DNA of 64,000 nucleotides from Pseudomonas rubra (GCF_028656935.1 NZ_JAMDGZ010000004.1:1-64000); one strand, 5' to 3'. Positions 1 to 9,966 are shown, counted from the stretch's first letter. Numbers and translations are program-made. Notes: generated from the letters alone by a model not told the origin.

Positions 1-15
1 GGGTTCATGGAGCCC

Positions 16-1497
16 TTACACTAAATACCCCTTGGGTTGCTCGTTGAAAAACTTGCCAGCAGCTTTGGCCCAGCCTTCCTTATTATGGTCAGTAGCGCCA
101 CTCCGCGAGGGGAGGTATGTGAGGCCATCGCCAAACAGCTTCTTCTGTTTCTCTCGTCGCTGACTGTCCACATACTCAAGGAAGCCAAGCTCAATCAGGC
201 GAGGATGAATCGGCACTTGCCGGGCCTCGTCGGTTTTGATCCGCTTTGCTTCGGGGGTCTTCGGATCGTCCGCACAGAAGTGGAAGCATGGATAGCCACA
301 AACCTCCTTGATGTCGCTCGTATCCAGCTGCGCTATCTCGTTAGTGCGGGCGCCTGTGAAGTAGCCTACCAGGGGCATCCAGAACCAATACGGATACGCT
401 TTGGTCCGGTCATTTGGGACTACGCCTTGGTAGATAAATCCAGAAAAAATTGCCTCCACATCGTCCGACGAGAAGGGCTCGCCATCACGACTGCGCTTAT
501 TTTCTCTTTTCCGCACGGGCTTAATAATCAAGTCATCGACTCTGACTGAAGTCAGGTCGATGTGTCTGGCATGGTTTTGTATCTGTTTCATTGATGCAAT
601 GAGGGCGCTTACTCGCTCGTGCCCGGTCATCTGCTCAGGGTCGTCTGTCAGAAGCTCGTTTAGTGGGGTTGGTGTTGGCGATATAGATGCCGTGGCGCCG
701 CTCTTAATTTTTCGTGCAGCATCGTAGGCTGCTTGCCAATCGTGCTTGCTCAGTTGAATTACAGGCTTGTGCTGTGTAAGAACAGTCATTACGCGAGCGC
801 GGCGTTCTCTCTCTTCCAGCGTGCCTCCATGGTTGGCCTGGCCACCTTTTGAGGAAAGGTCGGCCTTGTCGCGCTCTAGCTGGTGCTGCCACACCTGGTA
901 CAAAGTCCAGTCGGACATTGCAGGGTCGTGATTCGATAGCGTATTGGGTGATTTTGTAGCTTCAGCGTAACCGAGATTAGAACTGATGCTGATTCGCACC
1001 AACTCATCTCGAAGCTTTGGCAATGCGGAGCGAAGCTCTGTTGGCTGGTAGCACCGGGACATTTCAAGCAGCTGTTTTGCTAGTGGCTCTAACTCATTGG
1101 GGATTGGACGGCCACAAGCGCCAGCAAGTAAGCGCTCCACCTCCCGGCGGCGCTGTCGAGCCTCAATCTCTTCGTTCGATAGGATTGGCTCATCCGGCTT
1201 GTGTTCATCTACTGGACTAGAAAAGTCCGGGAGCAGCTCCATCAGTTCAGTGTAATCGGATTCAGTAAGGCCGAGCTCATCGCGCTTCACCACACTCATC
1301 ACTCTGTCAAAGGTTGCTTCATAGCGGGCAGCATACTGCCGAGCACGCTTGCAGGCCAATCTGTGGCTGTCGGTTTTCAGGGTTCGCCTGATTTCGCGCT
1401 GTCCGTTGAGTAGATTACGCAGGGGGAGGGGAATCACAATACGGAAATAGAAGGTGCCATGGCGATTCAGCGTGAGGAAGGAAGGATTGCGCTTCAT
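16..1497 (-). pseudogene. Tyrosine recombinase (island integrase), C-terminus missing
   Basis: Phage-type integrase that would insert or excise a genomic island at the 3' end of the adjacent ssrA gene. The start chosen (MKRNPSFLTLNRHG) gives 493 residues; a further 27 codons upstream are open but run toward the ssrA terminator. The N-terminal region looks like the arm/core-binding part of large integrases, and the catalytic domain begins with the box I arginine in YFTGARTNEIAQL. The reading frame stops at TAA (16-18) before the HxxR box and catalytic tyrosine that the family needs. After the stop the same frame reads GLHEP to the window edge, so a nonsense mutation in a longer gene is plausible. 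Codon use is less GC-biased than in the neighbours, consistent with transfer. Integrase identity is secure; its inactive status is inferred and depends on sequence left of base 1. Confidence 0.75.
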
Positions 1498-1576
1498 ATT
1501 GGGAGCCGAGTGATGCCCCACAGGAGTGTCACACCTCAATGGCACACCTGCCGGAAACGGCAGTGCCAGAAAGCAC

Positions 1577-1599
1577 AAAGCCCCGTAAACGGGGCTCTG
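1577..1599 (-). terminator. Rho-independent terminator of ssrA
   Basis: On the minus strand an AGCCCCG / CGGGGCT stem closes a TTTA loop and is followed by TTTGTGCTTTCT. It begins 14 bases past the tmRNA 3' end and lies between ssrA and the integrase gene. Confidence 0.7.
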
Positions 1600-1612
1600 T
1601 GTTGGGTGATGG

Positions 1613-2001
1613 TGGAGCCGGGGGGATTTGAACCCCCGTCCGCCAGTGATCCGCTGTCGGTACTACATGCTTAGCCGTGTCTATTGAGTTAATCCGCAGC
1701 CGCCCGACGGGCAGGGTGCTTTGGACGAGTTGTGTAAGTTTTAGCCGCTTCGTCCACAACGTACTGCACGGCGATCCTGTTCTGTATGACAATCACTTCG
1801 GGTTTACAGGCATCCCCTAGTGATTGCTGGAGCCGAAGCTACCAGGAGAGCGGGCTCAGCTGCTTACGCAGCGAGAGCGTAACCCTCGTAGTTTTCGTCA
1901 TTGGCAACTATAGAAAGTTGCAACAGTGGATTTACGAGTTCTGTTACCAACTCGGCATGCACCTAGAGTTTCACTACCGGCGTCGAATCCTAATCGGCCC
2001 C
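1613..2001 (-). ncRNA. ssrA: tmRNA (transfer-messenger RNA)
   Basis: Trans-translation RNA that rescues stalled ribosomes with SmpB, which is encoded at 9323-9805. The 5' end reads GGGGCCGATTAGGATTCGAC and the 3' end carries the T-arm GGGGGTTCAAATCCCCC and an encoded CCA at 1615-1613; these termini fold into the tRNA-like acceptor. The internal tag reading frame lies at 1864-1905 and encodes ANDENYEGYALAA followed by TAA; the LAA end is the usual ClpXP degron. The 389-base length is typical for a one-piece tmRNA. Its 3' end is a frequent integration site for islands, and an integrase gene lies immediately downstream. Confidence 0.96.
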
Positions 2002-2046
2002 ATGTGTTGCGCTCTAGCTGTAAGCGTTTTTCAACGCTTGGGGGTG

Positions 2047-2052
2047 AGTATA
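2047..2052 (-). promoter_or_regulatory. Candidate -10 element for ssrA
   Basis: TATACT on the minus strand, about 45 bases upstream of the mature tmRNA 5' end. This fits a precursor transcript that is trimmed. No good -35 hexamer is visible at 16-18 bases, so the assignment is weak. Confidence 0.35.
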
Positions 2053-2103
2053 CGCCATCGGTCGGGCGACGTCGACTGCTGGTCTGGTCGCCCGCTCGAA
2101 GAG

Positions 2104-2373
2104 TTACTGGCCTTTCTCGGTTTTCTCCAGGCGCTCGATGACTTTGCTGGTGATGGCAATGCAATCTTTGGTGTTGCCCGCAGCCTGAGCCGCCTTGGCG
2201 TCGTCGACGTTCTTTTTCACTGCATCGTCGAGGCTTTCGGAGGTGCCGCCTTGGGTTGCCACGGTATCGTTAATTTTTTGCAGGTTGCTGGCGCAGAGGT
2301 CCTCGTCTGCGAATACAGGTGAGGCAAGCAGTCCGGTGGCAATGAACAGTGCGCAAATCGCAGTACGCTTCAT
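2104..2373 (-). CDS. Small exported protein, function unknown
   Basis: An 89-residue protein with a clear Sec signal peptide (MKRT, hydrophobic core, ASPVFA cleavage region at about residue 22). The mature part is short, charged and probably helical, with two cysteines (in DEDLCASN and TKDCIAI) that could form a disulphide in the periplasm. The start is preceded by an AAGGAG ribosome site about 7 bases upstream. It lies downstream of dld and upstream of ssrA on the same strand, separated from dld by 73 bases. I recognise no domain. Conserved small Pseudomonas proteins of this form exist, but no function can be inferred from the sequence. Confidence 0.8.
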   Translation of the reverse strand: MKRTAICALFIATGLLASPVFADEDLCASNLQKINDTVATQGGTSESLDDAVKKNVDDAKAAQAAGNTKDCIAITSKVIERLEKTEKGQ

Positions 2374-2446
2374 GTGAATCTCCTTGGCTGGGAAGGCCTC
2401 GGGAAACAGGGGCCTAAAGGGATGGACTGCACTGCTTGCCTGGGGT

Positions 2447-5257
2447 TCAGATTGCTCGCGCCCGGGTCACGCGGTCCACCAGATAAACTAGACCGTGATA
2501 ATCGATCCCGCCATGGTTCGACAGGCCAATCTCGCAGGTGCGGCTGGTGGAGATCCCTTCACTGCAATACTGCACCGCATCCTTGAGGCTGCGCAGCGAA
2601 TGGGCGTTGAGCTCAGGGGTGGTGAAACCCTTGTCGCCGGCAAAGCCGCAACAGTGAATGCCCTCGGGAACCACCACCTGCTTGCTGCAACGCCGGGCCA
2701 GGTCGATCAGCGCCTGGCTTTCGCCCAGGTGTTGGGTGCTGCAGGTCACGTGCACGGCGACCGGCTCGTCCTGGGGGGTAAACTCCAGTTTGTCGAGCAG
2801 GTGAGTGCGGATGAAACGCACAGGGTCATACAGGTCCAGGCGTGTTTCGGCCAGGTCCTGGACCAGGCGCAAGGTGCACGGGCTGGTGTCGCAGTAGATC
2901 GGGTCAAGGCCGCCACGGCTGGCGTGGAGCAGGGCAGTGATCAGCTCCTGGCGCTTGTGCTCGGCCTGCTCGGCGTAGCCCTTGGAGGCGAACGGCTGGC
3001 CGCAGCAAAGGCTGTCCTGGTTGTCGGGGAACACCACCTGGTAACCAGCTTTTTCCAGCAGGGCACGGGTCTTGTCCAGCAATGAGGTTTGCTCGCGATC
3101 AGCCGCCGCCGGGCCCATGACCCGGGAGACACATGCGGCCAGGTACACCACTCGCGGACGTGCGTCGTTGTTGGCCGGGGGCAACTGAATGGCCTTGAGC
3201 GGTTGCGGCATGGCCGCTGTCCATTGTGGCACGCGACCATGGCTGAGCTTGCTCAGGCCGGCGCTCAGGCGACTCAGGCGCGGCGCGCCGAGCAAGCGGC
3301 GCGCACCATTGGCCGCCTGCAGGGTGAAGCGCGCACCGCTGAGGGCGGCGTGGAAGTTGTCAGCCAGCCAGTCGGCGGTCTTGACGTGGCCGGCGGTCTG
3401 GGCGCGCAGTTTTTTCACCAGCTCGCCAGTGTTGATCCCCACCGGGCAGCGCTGGGCGCACAGGCCGGTGGCGGCGCAGGTGTCGATGCCCTGGTACTGG
3501 TAGTCGCGCTCCAGCTCATGGGTGTCGCTGCCGGCACGTTTCTTTGCCTGGATATCGCGCCACATAACGATGCGCTGGCGCGGGCTCAGGGTCAGCCCCT
3601 TGGACGGGCAGACCGGCTCGCAAAAACCGCATTCGATACACTTGTCGACGATTTCGTCGGCGGCGGGCAACGGCTTGAGGTTCTTCAGATGGATCTGCGG
3701 GTCGTGGCTGAGCACCACATCCGGGTTGAGGATGCCATTGGGGTCGAGCAGGTGCTTGAGCTGCCACATCAGCTGGTAGGCATCGCTGCCCCATTCCAGC
3801 TCGACGAAGGGCGCCATGTTACGCCCGGTGCCGTGCTCGGCCTTGAGCGAACCACCGAATTCCACTGCCACCAGTTGTGCGACGTCGTCCATGAAAGCCT
3901 GGTAACGGGCGACTTCTTCGGCGCTGTTGAAGCCTTGGGTGAAGACGAAGTGCAGGTTGCCTTCCAGGGCGTGACCAAACAGGATGGCTTCGTCATAGCG
4001 GTGCTTGTCGAACAGCGCGATCAAGCGATTGACGCCGATGGCCAGTTGCTCGACCGGAAAGGTCACGTCTTCGATGATGACGGTGGTGCCGGTCTTGCGT
4101 ACGGCGCCGACGGCGGGGAAGGTGTCTTTGCGAATGGCCCAGAGCTTGGCGTTTTCCTTGGCGTCTTCGGTGAAGTCGATCTGCTTCTCCACCGGGAAGC
4201 TCGCCAGCGACGCCATGATCTGTGCCAGTTGTTCGTGCAGCAGCGCCTGGGTCGCCGCACGGGATTCGATCAGCAGCGCACAGGCGCTTTCGGACAGTTG
4301 CTGGACAAAGGCCGGCATGCCGGGCTTGTCCTGCACCGAACGCAGGCTGCGCCGGTCGAGCAGCTCCACAGCCGACACCGGTTGGCTTTTCAGCACGGTG
4401 ACGGCGTTGCAGCAGGTTTCTACATCCGGGAAGACAATCAGCGCCGAGGCTTTGTTCGGGTGATCGATCACTGTGTCGTAGGTCACCGCACTGATAAAGC
4501 CCAAAGTTCCTTCGGAGCCGACCAGCAGGTGATTGAGGATATCCAGCGGCTGGTCAAAGTCGATCAGGGCATTGAGCGACAGGCCAGTGGTGTTTTTCAG
4601 GCGGTACTTGTGGCGGATCTTAGTTGCCAGTTCGGTATTGGCACGGGTTTCCCGCGCCAGGCGCGCCAGATCATCGAGCAAGCTGGCGTGGCTTTTTTCG
4701 AAGGCGCTGACGCTGGCCGGATCTTCGCTGTCCAGGCGCGTGCCGTCGGCCAGCACCAGGCGAATGCCGGCCAGGGTGTGATAGGTGTTCTGCGCAGTGC
4801 CACAGCACATGCCACTGGCATTGTTGGCGACGATGCCGCCGATCTTGCAGGCGTTGATCGAGGCCGGGTCCGGGCCGATCTTGCGTCCGAACGGCGCCAG
4901 CCAGGCATTAGCCTGGGCGCCGATGACCCCGGGCTGCAGGCGGATCTGCTGACCCTGGTGGCGAATCTCGCGGCCGTTCCAGTTATCGCCGAGCACGATC
5001 AACAGCGAATCACTGATGGCCTGGCCGGACAGGCTGGTACCCGCGGCGCGGAAGGTAACCGGCACACGCTCGCGCTGGGCCAATTGGAGCAGGGCGACCA
5101 CTTCGTCTTCGGACTCGACCCGCACCACCAGTTTGGGGATCAGCCGGTAGAAACTGGCATCGGTGCCGAAGGCCAGGGTCGAGAGCGGGTCGTCGAACCG
5201 TCGCTCGCCGGGTATCAGGCGTGCGACCGAGTCGAGGAACGCGGCGGGCAGACTCAT
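2447..5257 (-). CDS. dld: FAD/Fe-S D-lactate dehydrogenase (two-domain)
   Basis: Membrane-associated oxidoreductase of 936 residues that fits D-lactate oxidation to pyruvate, complementing LldD for the L isomer. The N-terminal half is a PCMH-type FAD domain (VTFRAAGTSLSGQA near residues 67-80, GGIVANNASGM near 140-150) with an FAD-oxidase C-terminal domain. The second half carries two ferredoxin-type clusters (C540-C543-C546-C550 and C594-C600-C604) and two CCG repeats (CCGQPF and CCGFAGDKG). It is the last gene of lldP-lldD-dld, 78 bases after lldD, and so should share LldR control. GlcD-type glycolate or 2-hydroxyglutarate oxidases have similar architecture; the operon context favours lactate. 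Confidence 0.88.
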   Translation of the reverse strand: MSLPAAFLDSVARLIPGERRFDDPLSTLAFGTDASFYRLIPKLVVRVESEDEVVALLQLAQRERVPVTFRAAGTSLSGQAISDSLLIVLGDNWNGREIRHQGQQIRLQPGVIGAQANAWLAPFGRKIGPDPASINACKIGGIVANNASGMCCGTAQNTYHTLAGIRLVLADGTRLDSEDPASVSAFEKSHASLLDDLARLARETRANTELATKIRHKYRLKNTTGLSLNALIDFDQPLDILNHLLVGSEGTLGFISAVTYDTVIDHPNKASALIVFPDVETCCNAVTVLKSQPVSAVELLDRRSLRSVQDKPGMPAFVQQLSESACALLIESRAATQALLHEQLAQIMASLASFPVEKQIDFTEDAKENAKLWAIRKDTFPAVGAVRKTGTTVIIEDVTFPVEQLAIGVNRLIALFDKHRYDEAILFGHALEGNLHFVFTQGFNSAEEVARYQAFMDDVAQLVAVEFGGSLKAEHGTGRNMAPFVELEWGSDAYQLMWQLKHLLDPNGILNPDVVLSHDPQIHLKNLKPLPAADEIVDKCIECGFCEPVCPSKGLTLSPRQRIVMWRDIQAKKRAGSDTHELERDYQYQGIDTCAATGLCAQRCPVGINTGELVKKLRAQTAGHVKTADWLADNFHAALSGARFTLQAANGARRLLGAPRLSRLSAGLSKLSHGRVPQWTAAMPQPLKAIQLPPANNDARPRVVYLAACVSRVMGPAAADREQTSLLDKTRALLEKAGYQVVFPDNQDSLCCGQPFASKGYAEQAEHKRQELITALLHASRGGLDPIYCDTSPCTLRLVQDLAETRLDLYDPVRFIRTHLLDKLEFTPQDEPVAVHVTCSTQHLGESQALIDLARRCSKQVVVPEGIHCCGFAGDKGFTTPELNAHSLRSLKDAVQYCSEGISTSRTCEIGLSNHGGIDYHGLVYLVDRVTRARAI

Positions 5258-5335
5258 GCAATCTCCTCACGGGGCAGTGGCGTCTGATGCGCCGCGTACC
5301 CCGGTCAATCAGGCTGTGATTCGAAGGCGCGGCAA

Positions 5336-6481
5336 TCAGGCACCCAGTTCGCGGACCAGCGAGTCGCGGCTGATTTCGCTGATCGATTTGGCGCCCGTCA
5401 GCACCATGGCCACGCGCATTTCTTTTTCGAACAGGTCCAGCAGGTTTTTCACCCCGGCTTCACCGGCGCAGGCCAAGGCGTACAGGAACGCGCGGCCGAT
5501 CAGCACGGTGTCGGCGCCCAGGGCGATCATGCGCACCACATCCAGGCCGCTGCGAATGCCGGAGTCGGCGAGGATCTTCAGGTCACCTTTTACTGCGTCG
5601 GCAATGGCCGGAAGCGCGCGGGCACTGGACAGCACGCCGTCCAGCTGGCGACCGCCGTGGTTGGAAACGACGATACCGTCTGCGCCGAATTTCACCGCAT
5701 CCTTGGCATCTTCAGGGTCGAGAATGCCCTTGATGACCATCGGGCCGTCCCAGAAGTCGCGGATCCACTCCAGATCCTTCCAGGAAATAGACGGGTCGAA
5801 GTTGGCACCGAGCCAGCCGATATAGTCGGCCAGGCCAGTAGGGCTGCCACGGTACTTGGAAATGTTGCCCAGATCGTGTGGTTTGCCCAGCAGGCCGACA
5901 TCCAGGGCCCACTGCGGGTGGGTCATGGCCTGCCAGACGCGGCGCAGCGGTGCATTCGGGCCGCTCATGCCAGAGTGGGCATCGCGGTAGCGGGCGCCGG
6001 GCACCGGCATGTCCACGGTGAACACCAGGGTGGTGACGCCTGCGGCCTTGGCGCGCTCCAGGGCGTTGCGCATGAAGCCGCGGTCCTTGAGCACGTAAAG
6101 CTGGAACCACATCGGCCGGTCAATGGCCGGCGCCACTTCTTCGATCGGGCACACCGATACCGTCGACATCGTGAACGGAATGCCTTTGGCCGCTGCAGCG
6201 CGGGCCGCCTGGACCTCGCCGCGGCGTGCGTACATGCCGGTCAGGCCGACGGGCGCCAGGGCCACCGGCATGCTCAGGGTTTCGTTGAACAGCTGGGTCT
6301 CGAGGCTCAGTTGCGACATGTTCTTCAGGACGCGTTGGCGCAGGGCGATACTGGCCAGGTCCTGGACGTTGTGGCGCAGCGTGTGCTCGGCGTAGGCACC
6401 GCCGTCGGCGTAGTGGAACAGGAACGGCGGCAGCTTGCGTTGAGCGGCTGCGCGGTAATCGGTAGAGGCAGAGATGATCAT
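5336..6481 (-). CDS. lldD: L-lactate dehydrogenase (FMN-dependent)
   Basis: Respiratory L-lactate dehydrogenase of 381 residues, the usual family length, oxidising L-lactate to pyruvate and passing electrons to the quinone pool at the inner membrane. It is an FMN alpha-hydroxy-acid dehydrogenase. The signature SNHGGRQLD places the catalytic His at 275 and the substrate-binding Arg at 278. The N-terminus has the family's [20 protein letters not shown] segment, and the Lys in MVIKGIL is the expected flavin contact. It follows lldP by 68 bases and precedes dld on the same strand, forming the lactate utilisation operon. Confidence 0.96.
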   Translation of the reverse strand: MIISASTDYRAAAQRKLPPFLFHYADGGAYAEHTLRHNVQDLASIALRQRVLKNMSQLSLETQLFNETLSMPVALAPVGLTGMYARRGEVQAARAAAAKGIPFTMSTVSVCPIEEVAPAIDRPMWFQLYVLKDRGFMRNALERAKAAGVTTLVFTVDMPVPGARYRDAHSGMSGPNAPLRRVWQAMTHPQWALDVGLLGKPHDLGNISKYRGSPTGLADYIGWLGANFDPSISWKDLEWIRDFWDGPMVIKGILDPEDAKDAVKFGADGIVVSNHGGRQLDGVLSSARALPAIADAVKGDLKILADSGIRSGLDVVRMIALGADTVLIGRAFLYALACAGEAGVKNLLDLFEKEMRVAMVLTGAKSISEISRDSLVRELGA

Positions 6482-6549
6482 GAGGTCTCGCAGCGTTGGT
6501 TAAAGGGGCGGCTGCCGGGCGCGCCATAACGCGCCCGGCCCCTGACACT

Positions 6550-8217
6550 TTAGTGAACCAGCATGCCGGTCAGCCAATAGGCCTGGATCAGTGTGATCAG
6601 GCCGACAATGGTGGCGAAGAACAAGCTGTGCTTGAGGGTGAAGCGGAACAGGTCCGACTCTTTGCCGACCAGGCCGGTGGCGGCGCAGGCCACGGCGATG
6701 GACTGCGGCGAGATCATCTTGCCGGTTACGCCGCCGCTGGTGTTGGCGGCCACCAGCAAGGTGTCGCTGACCCCGATCTGGTGTGCGGTGGTGGCCTGCA
6801 GCGAGCTGAACAGGGCGTTGGACGAGGTGTCTGAGCCGGTCAGGAACACGCCCAGCCAGCCGAGGAACGGCGAGAAGAACGGGAACGCCGCGCCGGTACC
6901 GGCCAGGACCAGGGCCATGGTCGAGGACATGCCCGAGTAGTTGGTGACGAAGGCGAAGGCCAGGACCATGCCGATCGACAGGATCGGCCAGCGCAGCTCG
7001 TAGAAGGTCTCTTTTAAAGTGGTCAGACCAGTTTTGAAGTTGATCTTCAGCACCAGCATAGAGATCAGCGCCGAGAAGAAGATCGCCGTGCCTGTGGCTG
7101 AAATCGGGTCGAGCTTGAACACCGCCGGGATCGCCGTCGGGGTGGCAACGATTGGTGCGCTCTTGATCACCAGTTGATCCAGGTGCGGGATGGCGAAGTT
7201 GAACACCCAGCTGTACATCGAGCCGCCGGCGGCGAAGGCAGCCTTGAACGGCTTGAGGGTCCAAACGGTGACCAGCACGGTGAGGATCAGGAACGGCGAC
7301 CAGGCTTTGAAAATTTCACCCAGGCTGTAAGGCGAAGGCTGGCTGCCACCGGCATTGACCACTGCGGCGCCGACGCTGCCTTTGGCGCCAGCGAACGAGC
7401 GCTTGGGCTGCCAGACTTTGAGGAACAGGGTCAGGGAAACCAGGCTGGCCAGGGCCGAGGTGATGTCCGGCAGTTCCGGGCCGATGAAGTTCGAGGTGAA
7501 GTACTGGGTCACGGCAAAGCTCAGGCCGGCGACCAGGGCAGCGGGCCAGGTTTCCTTGACGCCGCGCAGACCGTCCATCATGAACACCAGCCAGAACGGC
7601 ACGAACAGCGACAGCAGTGGCAGTTGGCGACCGGTCATGGCGCCGATCTTGAATGCATCGATCCCGGTGACCTGCCCGGCCACGATGATCGGAATGCCCA
7701 GGGCGCCGAAGGCTACTGGCGCGGTGTTGGCGATCAGGCACAGGCCGGCTGCGTATAGCGGGTTGAAGCCCAGGCCCACCAGCAGGGCCGCGGTAATTGC
7801 CACGGGGGCGCCGAAACCTGCCGCACCCTCGAGGAAGGCGCCGAAGCAGAAGCCGATCAACAGCACCTGCAGGCGCTGGTCGTCGGTGATCGACAGTACT
7901 GAGCTGCGGATCACTTCGAACTGGCCGCTCTTGACCGTCAGCTTGTACAGGAATACGGCGGCGACAATGATCCAGGCAATCGGCCACAGGCCATAGGCAA
8001 AGCCGTATCCGGCGGCGGCAAGGGCCATGTCGGCGGGCATCTGGAAGGCAAAGATCGCCACCAGGATCGACAGGCCCAGCGTGATGCTGCCCGCCACATG
8101 GCCCTTGAGGCGGAACACCGCCAGCGCGAGGAAGAAGAACACGATTGGGATGACTGCCGCGAGCGCGGACAGGCCAAGACTACCAAGCGGACTGTAAAGC
8201 TGTTGCCAGGTTTGCAT
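6550..8217 (-). CDS. lldP: L-lactate permease
   Basis: Inner-membrane lactate:proton symporter of the LctP family. It has 555 residues and a run of hydrophobic segments from [20 protein letters not shown] (residues 15-34) to the C-terminus. Recognisable family stretches include [20 protein letters not shown] and [14 protein letters not shown]. It is the first gene of the minus-strand lldP-lldD-dld operon, divergent from lldR across a 253-base spacer that holds an operator palindrome about 45 bases upstream of this start. Glycolate is a known alternative substrate of the family. Confidence 0.96.
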   Translation of the reverse strand: MQTWQQLYSPLGSLGLSALAAVIPIVFFFLALAVFRLKGHVAGSITLGLSILVAIFAFQMPADMALAAAGYGFAYGLWPIAWIIVAAVFLYKLTVKSGQFEVIRSSVLSITDDQRLQVLLIGFCFGAFLEGAAGFGAPVAITAALLVGLGFNPLYAAGLCLIANTAPVAFGALGIPIIVAGQVTGIDAFKIGAMTGRQLPLLSLFVPFWLVFMMDGLRGVKETWPAALVAGLSFAVTQYFTSNFIGPELPDITSALASLVSLTLFLKVWQPKRSFAGAKGSVGAAVVNAGGSQPSPYSLGEIFKAWSPFLILTVLVTVWTLKPFKAAFAAGGSMYSWVFNFAIPHLDQLVIKSAPIVATPTAIPAVFKLDPISATGTAIFFSALISMLVLKINFKTGLTTLKETFYELRWPILSIGMVLAFAFVTNYSGMSSTMALVLAGTGAAFPFFSPFLGWLGVFLTGSDTSSNALFSSLQATTAHQIGVSDTLLVAANTSGGVTGKMISPQSIAVACAATGLVGKESDLFRFTLKHSLFFATIVGLITLIQAYWLTGMLVH

Positions 8218-8261
8218 ATGGGGTGGCCCCTAATTGTTGTTGGTCAGCACTGGCATTGGAT

Positions 8262-8278
8262 AATTGGTAAGACCAATT
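8262..8278. promoter_or_regulatory. LldR operator palindrome
   Basis: AATTGGTAAGACCAATT: two perfect 7-base inverted arms around a 3-base centre. The AATTGGT/ACCAATT arms match the type of site bound by LldR/PdhR-like FCD regulators. It lies 45 bases upstream of lldP, in the spacer divergent from lldR, well placed to repress lldP in the absence of lactate. Confidence 0.8.
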
Positions 8279-8470
8279 TACAATGTCGAGGCGCTAGGTT
8301 AAAAGCCTCCTTGCGGCTGTGTCAATTTGTCCCAGGAAAACTTTCGTCGGGTTTGCTCGGTAAAGGGGGCCTGAGCGGCAGGGAAATTTGCCAACTGATG
8401 GGTGTCGGCGGGTCGCGGATGCGCCAGAATAGACAGCCCCGAACGCACTCGGGATTGTGGAGAGCATGTG

Positions 8471-9238
8471 ATGGTTTTTGATCAGGTCCGCCAACGCCGT
8501 TTGTCCGACGATATCGTCGAACGGCTGGAAGGGATGATTCTTGAGGGCACCTTGACGGCCGGTCAGCGCCTGCCTGCCGAGCGGGCGCTGGCCGAACAGT
8601 TCGGCGTGTCACGACCGTCGTTGCGCGAAGCGATCCAGAAACTGGTGGCCAAAGGCTTGCTGGTCAGTCGTCAGGGCGGCGGCAACTACGTGGCCGAATC
8701 TCTCGGCTCAACCTTCAGTGACCCATTGCTGCAGTTGCTTGAGAGCAACCCTGAAGCACAGCGCGACTTGCTGGAATTCCGGCATACCCTGGAGGCATCG
8801 TGCGCCTATTATGCGGCGATCCGCGCTACCGAACCGGACCGCCAACGGCTCAAGGCGGCCTTCGATACCTTGCAGGATTGCTACGCCCGCGCGGGTGAAG
8901 TGGATCGGGCCGAGGAGGGTGCGGCCGATGCGCGCTTCCACCTGGCGATCGCCGAGGCCAGCCATAATGCTGTGCTGCTGCACACCATCCGTGGCCTGTT
9001 CGACCTGCTCAAGCGTAACGTGGTGACCAATATCGGCGGAATGTACAAGCAGCGTGCCGAAACCCGCGACATGCTCATCAGTCAGCACCGCGAGCTGTAC
9101 CTGGCGATTGTCGAGGGGCGTGCCGAGGAGGCTCGCGAAGTGTCCAGCCGGCACATTACCTATGTGCAGGAAGTGCTCGACGAAGTGCGCCAGGAAGTTC
9201 AGCGGGTGGCGCGGGCGGAGCGCCGAAGCGGGCGCTAG
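8471..9238 (+). CDS. lldR: Lactate-responsive GntR/FCD transcriptional regulator
   Basis: DNA-binding repressor of the divergent lactate operon, 255 residues. The N-terminal GntR winged helix spans about residues 10-75 (GQRLPAERALAEQFGVSRPSLREAI), followed by an all-helical FCD effector domain (LEFRHTLEASCAYYAA, and histidine-bearing RFHLAIAEASHN that supplies metal ligands). The ATG at 8471 was chosen because the GntR domain begins there and a GGAGAG ribosome site lies about 7 bases upstream; the frame is open further upstream without domain similarity. The operator at 8262-8278 is its likely target, with lactate as inducer. Confidence 0.92.
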   Translation: MVFDQVRQRRLSDDIVERLEGMILEGTLTAGQRLPAERALAEQFGVSRPSLREAIQKLVAKGLLVSRQGGGNYVAESLGSTFSDPLLQLLESNPEAQRDLLEFRHTLEASCAYYAAIRATEPDRQRLKAAFDTLQDCYARAGEVDRAEEGAADARFHLAIAEASHNAVLLHTIRGLFDLLKRNVVTNIGGMYKQRAETRDMLISQHRELYLAIVEGRAEEAREVSSRHITYVQEVLDEVRQEVQRVARAERRSGR

Positions 9239-9240
9239 CA

Positions 9241-9302
9241 ATCGCGGGGCAAGCCCGCTTCCACAAGGGTCACTTAAACCCTGTGGGGGCTTGCCCCGCG
9301 AT
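9241..9302. repeat. REP inverted pair between lldR and smpB
   Basis: The arm ATCGCGGGGCAAGCCCGCTT and its inverted partner GGGGCTTGCCCCGCGAT form a hairpin across the gap between two convergent genes. The same arm recurs at 49057-49105 and 60101-60170, so this is a dispersed REP element. It may also stop transcription from both sides. Confidence 0.85.
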
Positions 9303-9322
9303 GAGTCAAAGCCAGACTGAAA

Positions 9323-9805
9323 TCAGTCTTCCTTGCCCTTGTTACGCACCGCGCGCTGTAATTCGCGGTCGGAATCGCGCTCGCGCTGGGTATCGCGCTT
9401 GTCGTATTCCTTCTTGCCCTTGCCCAGCGCGATCTCGCACTTGATCAAGTGCTTGCTCCAATAGATCGACAAGGCGACGCAGGTGTAGCCCTTTTGCTGG
9501 ACGGCCGCGTGCAGGCGTTCCAGCTCACGACGGTTGAGCAGCAGTTTGCGGGTACGTGTCGGGTCGGCGATGACGTGAGTACTGGCGGCTGTCAGCGGCG
9601 TGATATGGCTGCCCATCAGCCAGGCTTCGCCATCTTTGAGCACCACATAACTATCGGTCAGGTGCGCCTTGCCGGCACGCAGACTTTTTACTTCCCAACC
9701 GGACAGGACCAATCCGGCCTCGAACTTGTGCTCGATGAAGTAATCGTGACGCGCCTTTTTATTCTGCGCGATGGTCCCTGTCGGATGTTTCGTTTGTTTA
9801 GCCAT
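9323..9805 (-). CDS. smpB: SsrA-binding protein
   Basis: RNA-binding partner of tmRNA, required for trans-translation and delivery of tmRNA to stalled ribosomes. It has 160 residues, the normal length. The start is [10 protein letters not shown]; an upstream in-frame extension is not family-like. The oligonucleotide-binding barrel contains [31 protein letters not shown] sequence (checked in parts: [31 protein letters not shown]). The basic tail ([13 protein letters not shown] onwards) is the part that enters the mRNA channel. It is convergent with lldR and divergent from ratA. Its RNA partner ssrA lies 7 kb to the left. Confidence 0.97.
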   Translation of the reverse strand: MAKQTKHPTGTIAQNKKARHDYFIEHKFEAGLVLSGWEVKSLRAGKAHLTDSYVVLKDGEAWLMGSHITPLTAASTHVIADPTRTRKLLLNRRELERLHAAVQQKGYTCVALSIYWSKHLIKCEIALGKGKKEYDKRDTQRERDSDRELQRAVRNKGKED

Positions 9806-9966
9806 AGGGGCGGCATTATAGGCAGTCGTTGCGCTGTCGGCTACGGGGTAGCGGTGCGCTTGAGCCATTGCCGTGAATCCCGGACAATGCCCGCTCTTGA
9901 TGCGCCCTGTGGCGCCCCTCGGCATTCTGGTTGTGTGTGCCGCTCAGCTTTGGAATTGACCCCTGG

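Noticed and set aside
37..549. 170-codon frame opposite the integrase
   Set aside because: Overlaps the integrase catalytic region; no start context or domain.
3089..5287. Long open frame (732 codons) antisense to dld
   Set aside because: It is a shadow frame caused by high GC3; no domain, and the sense strand encodes complete Fe-S and FAD motifs.
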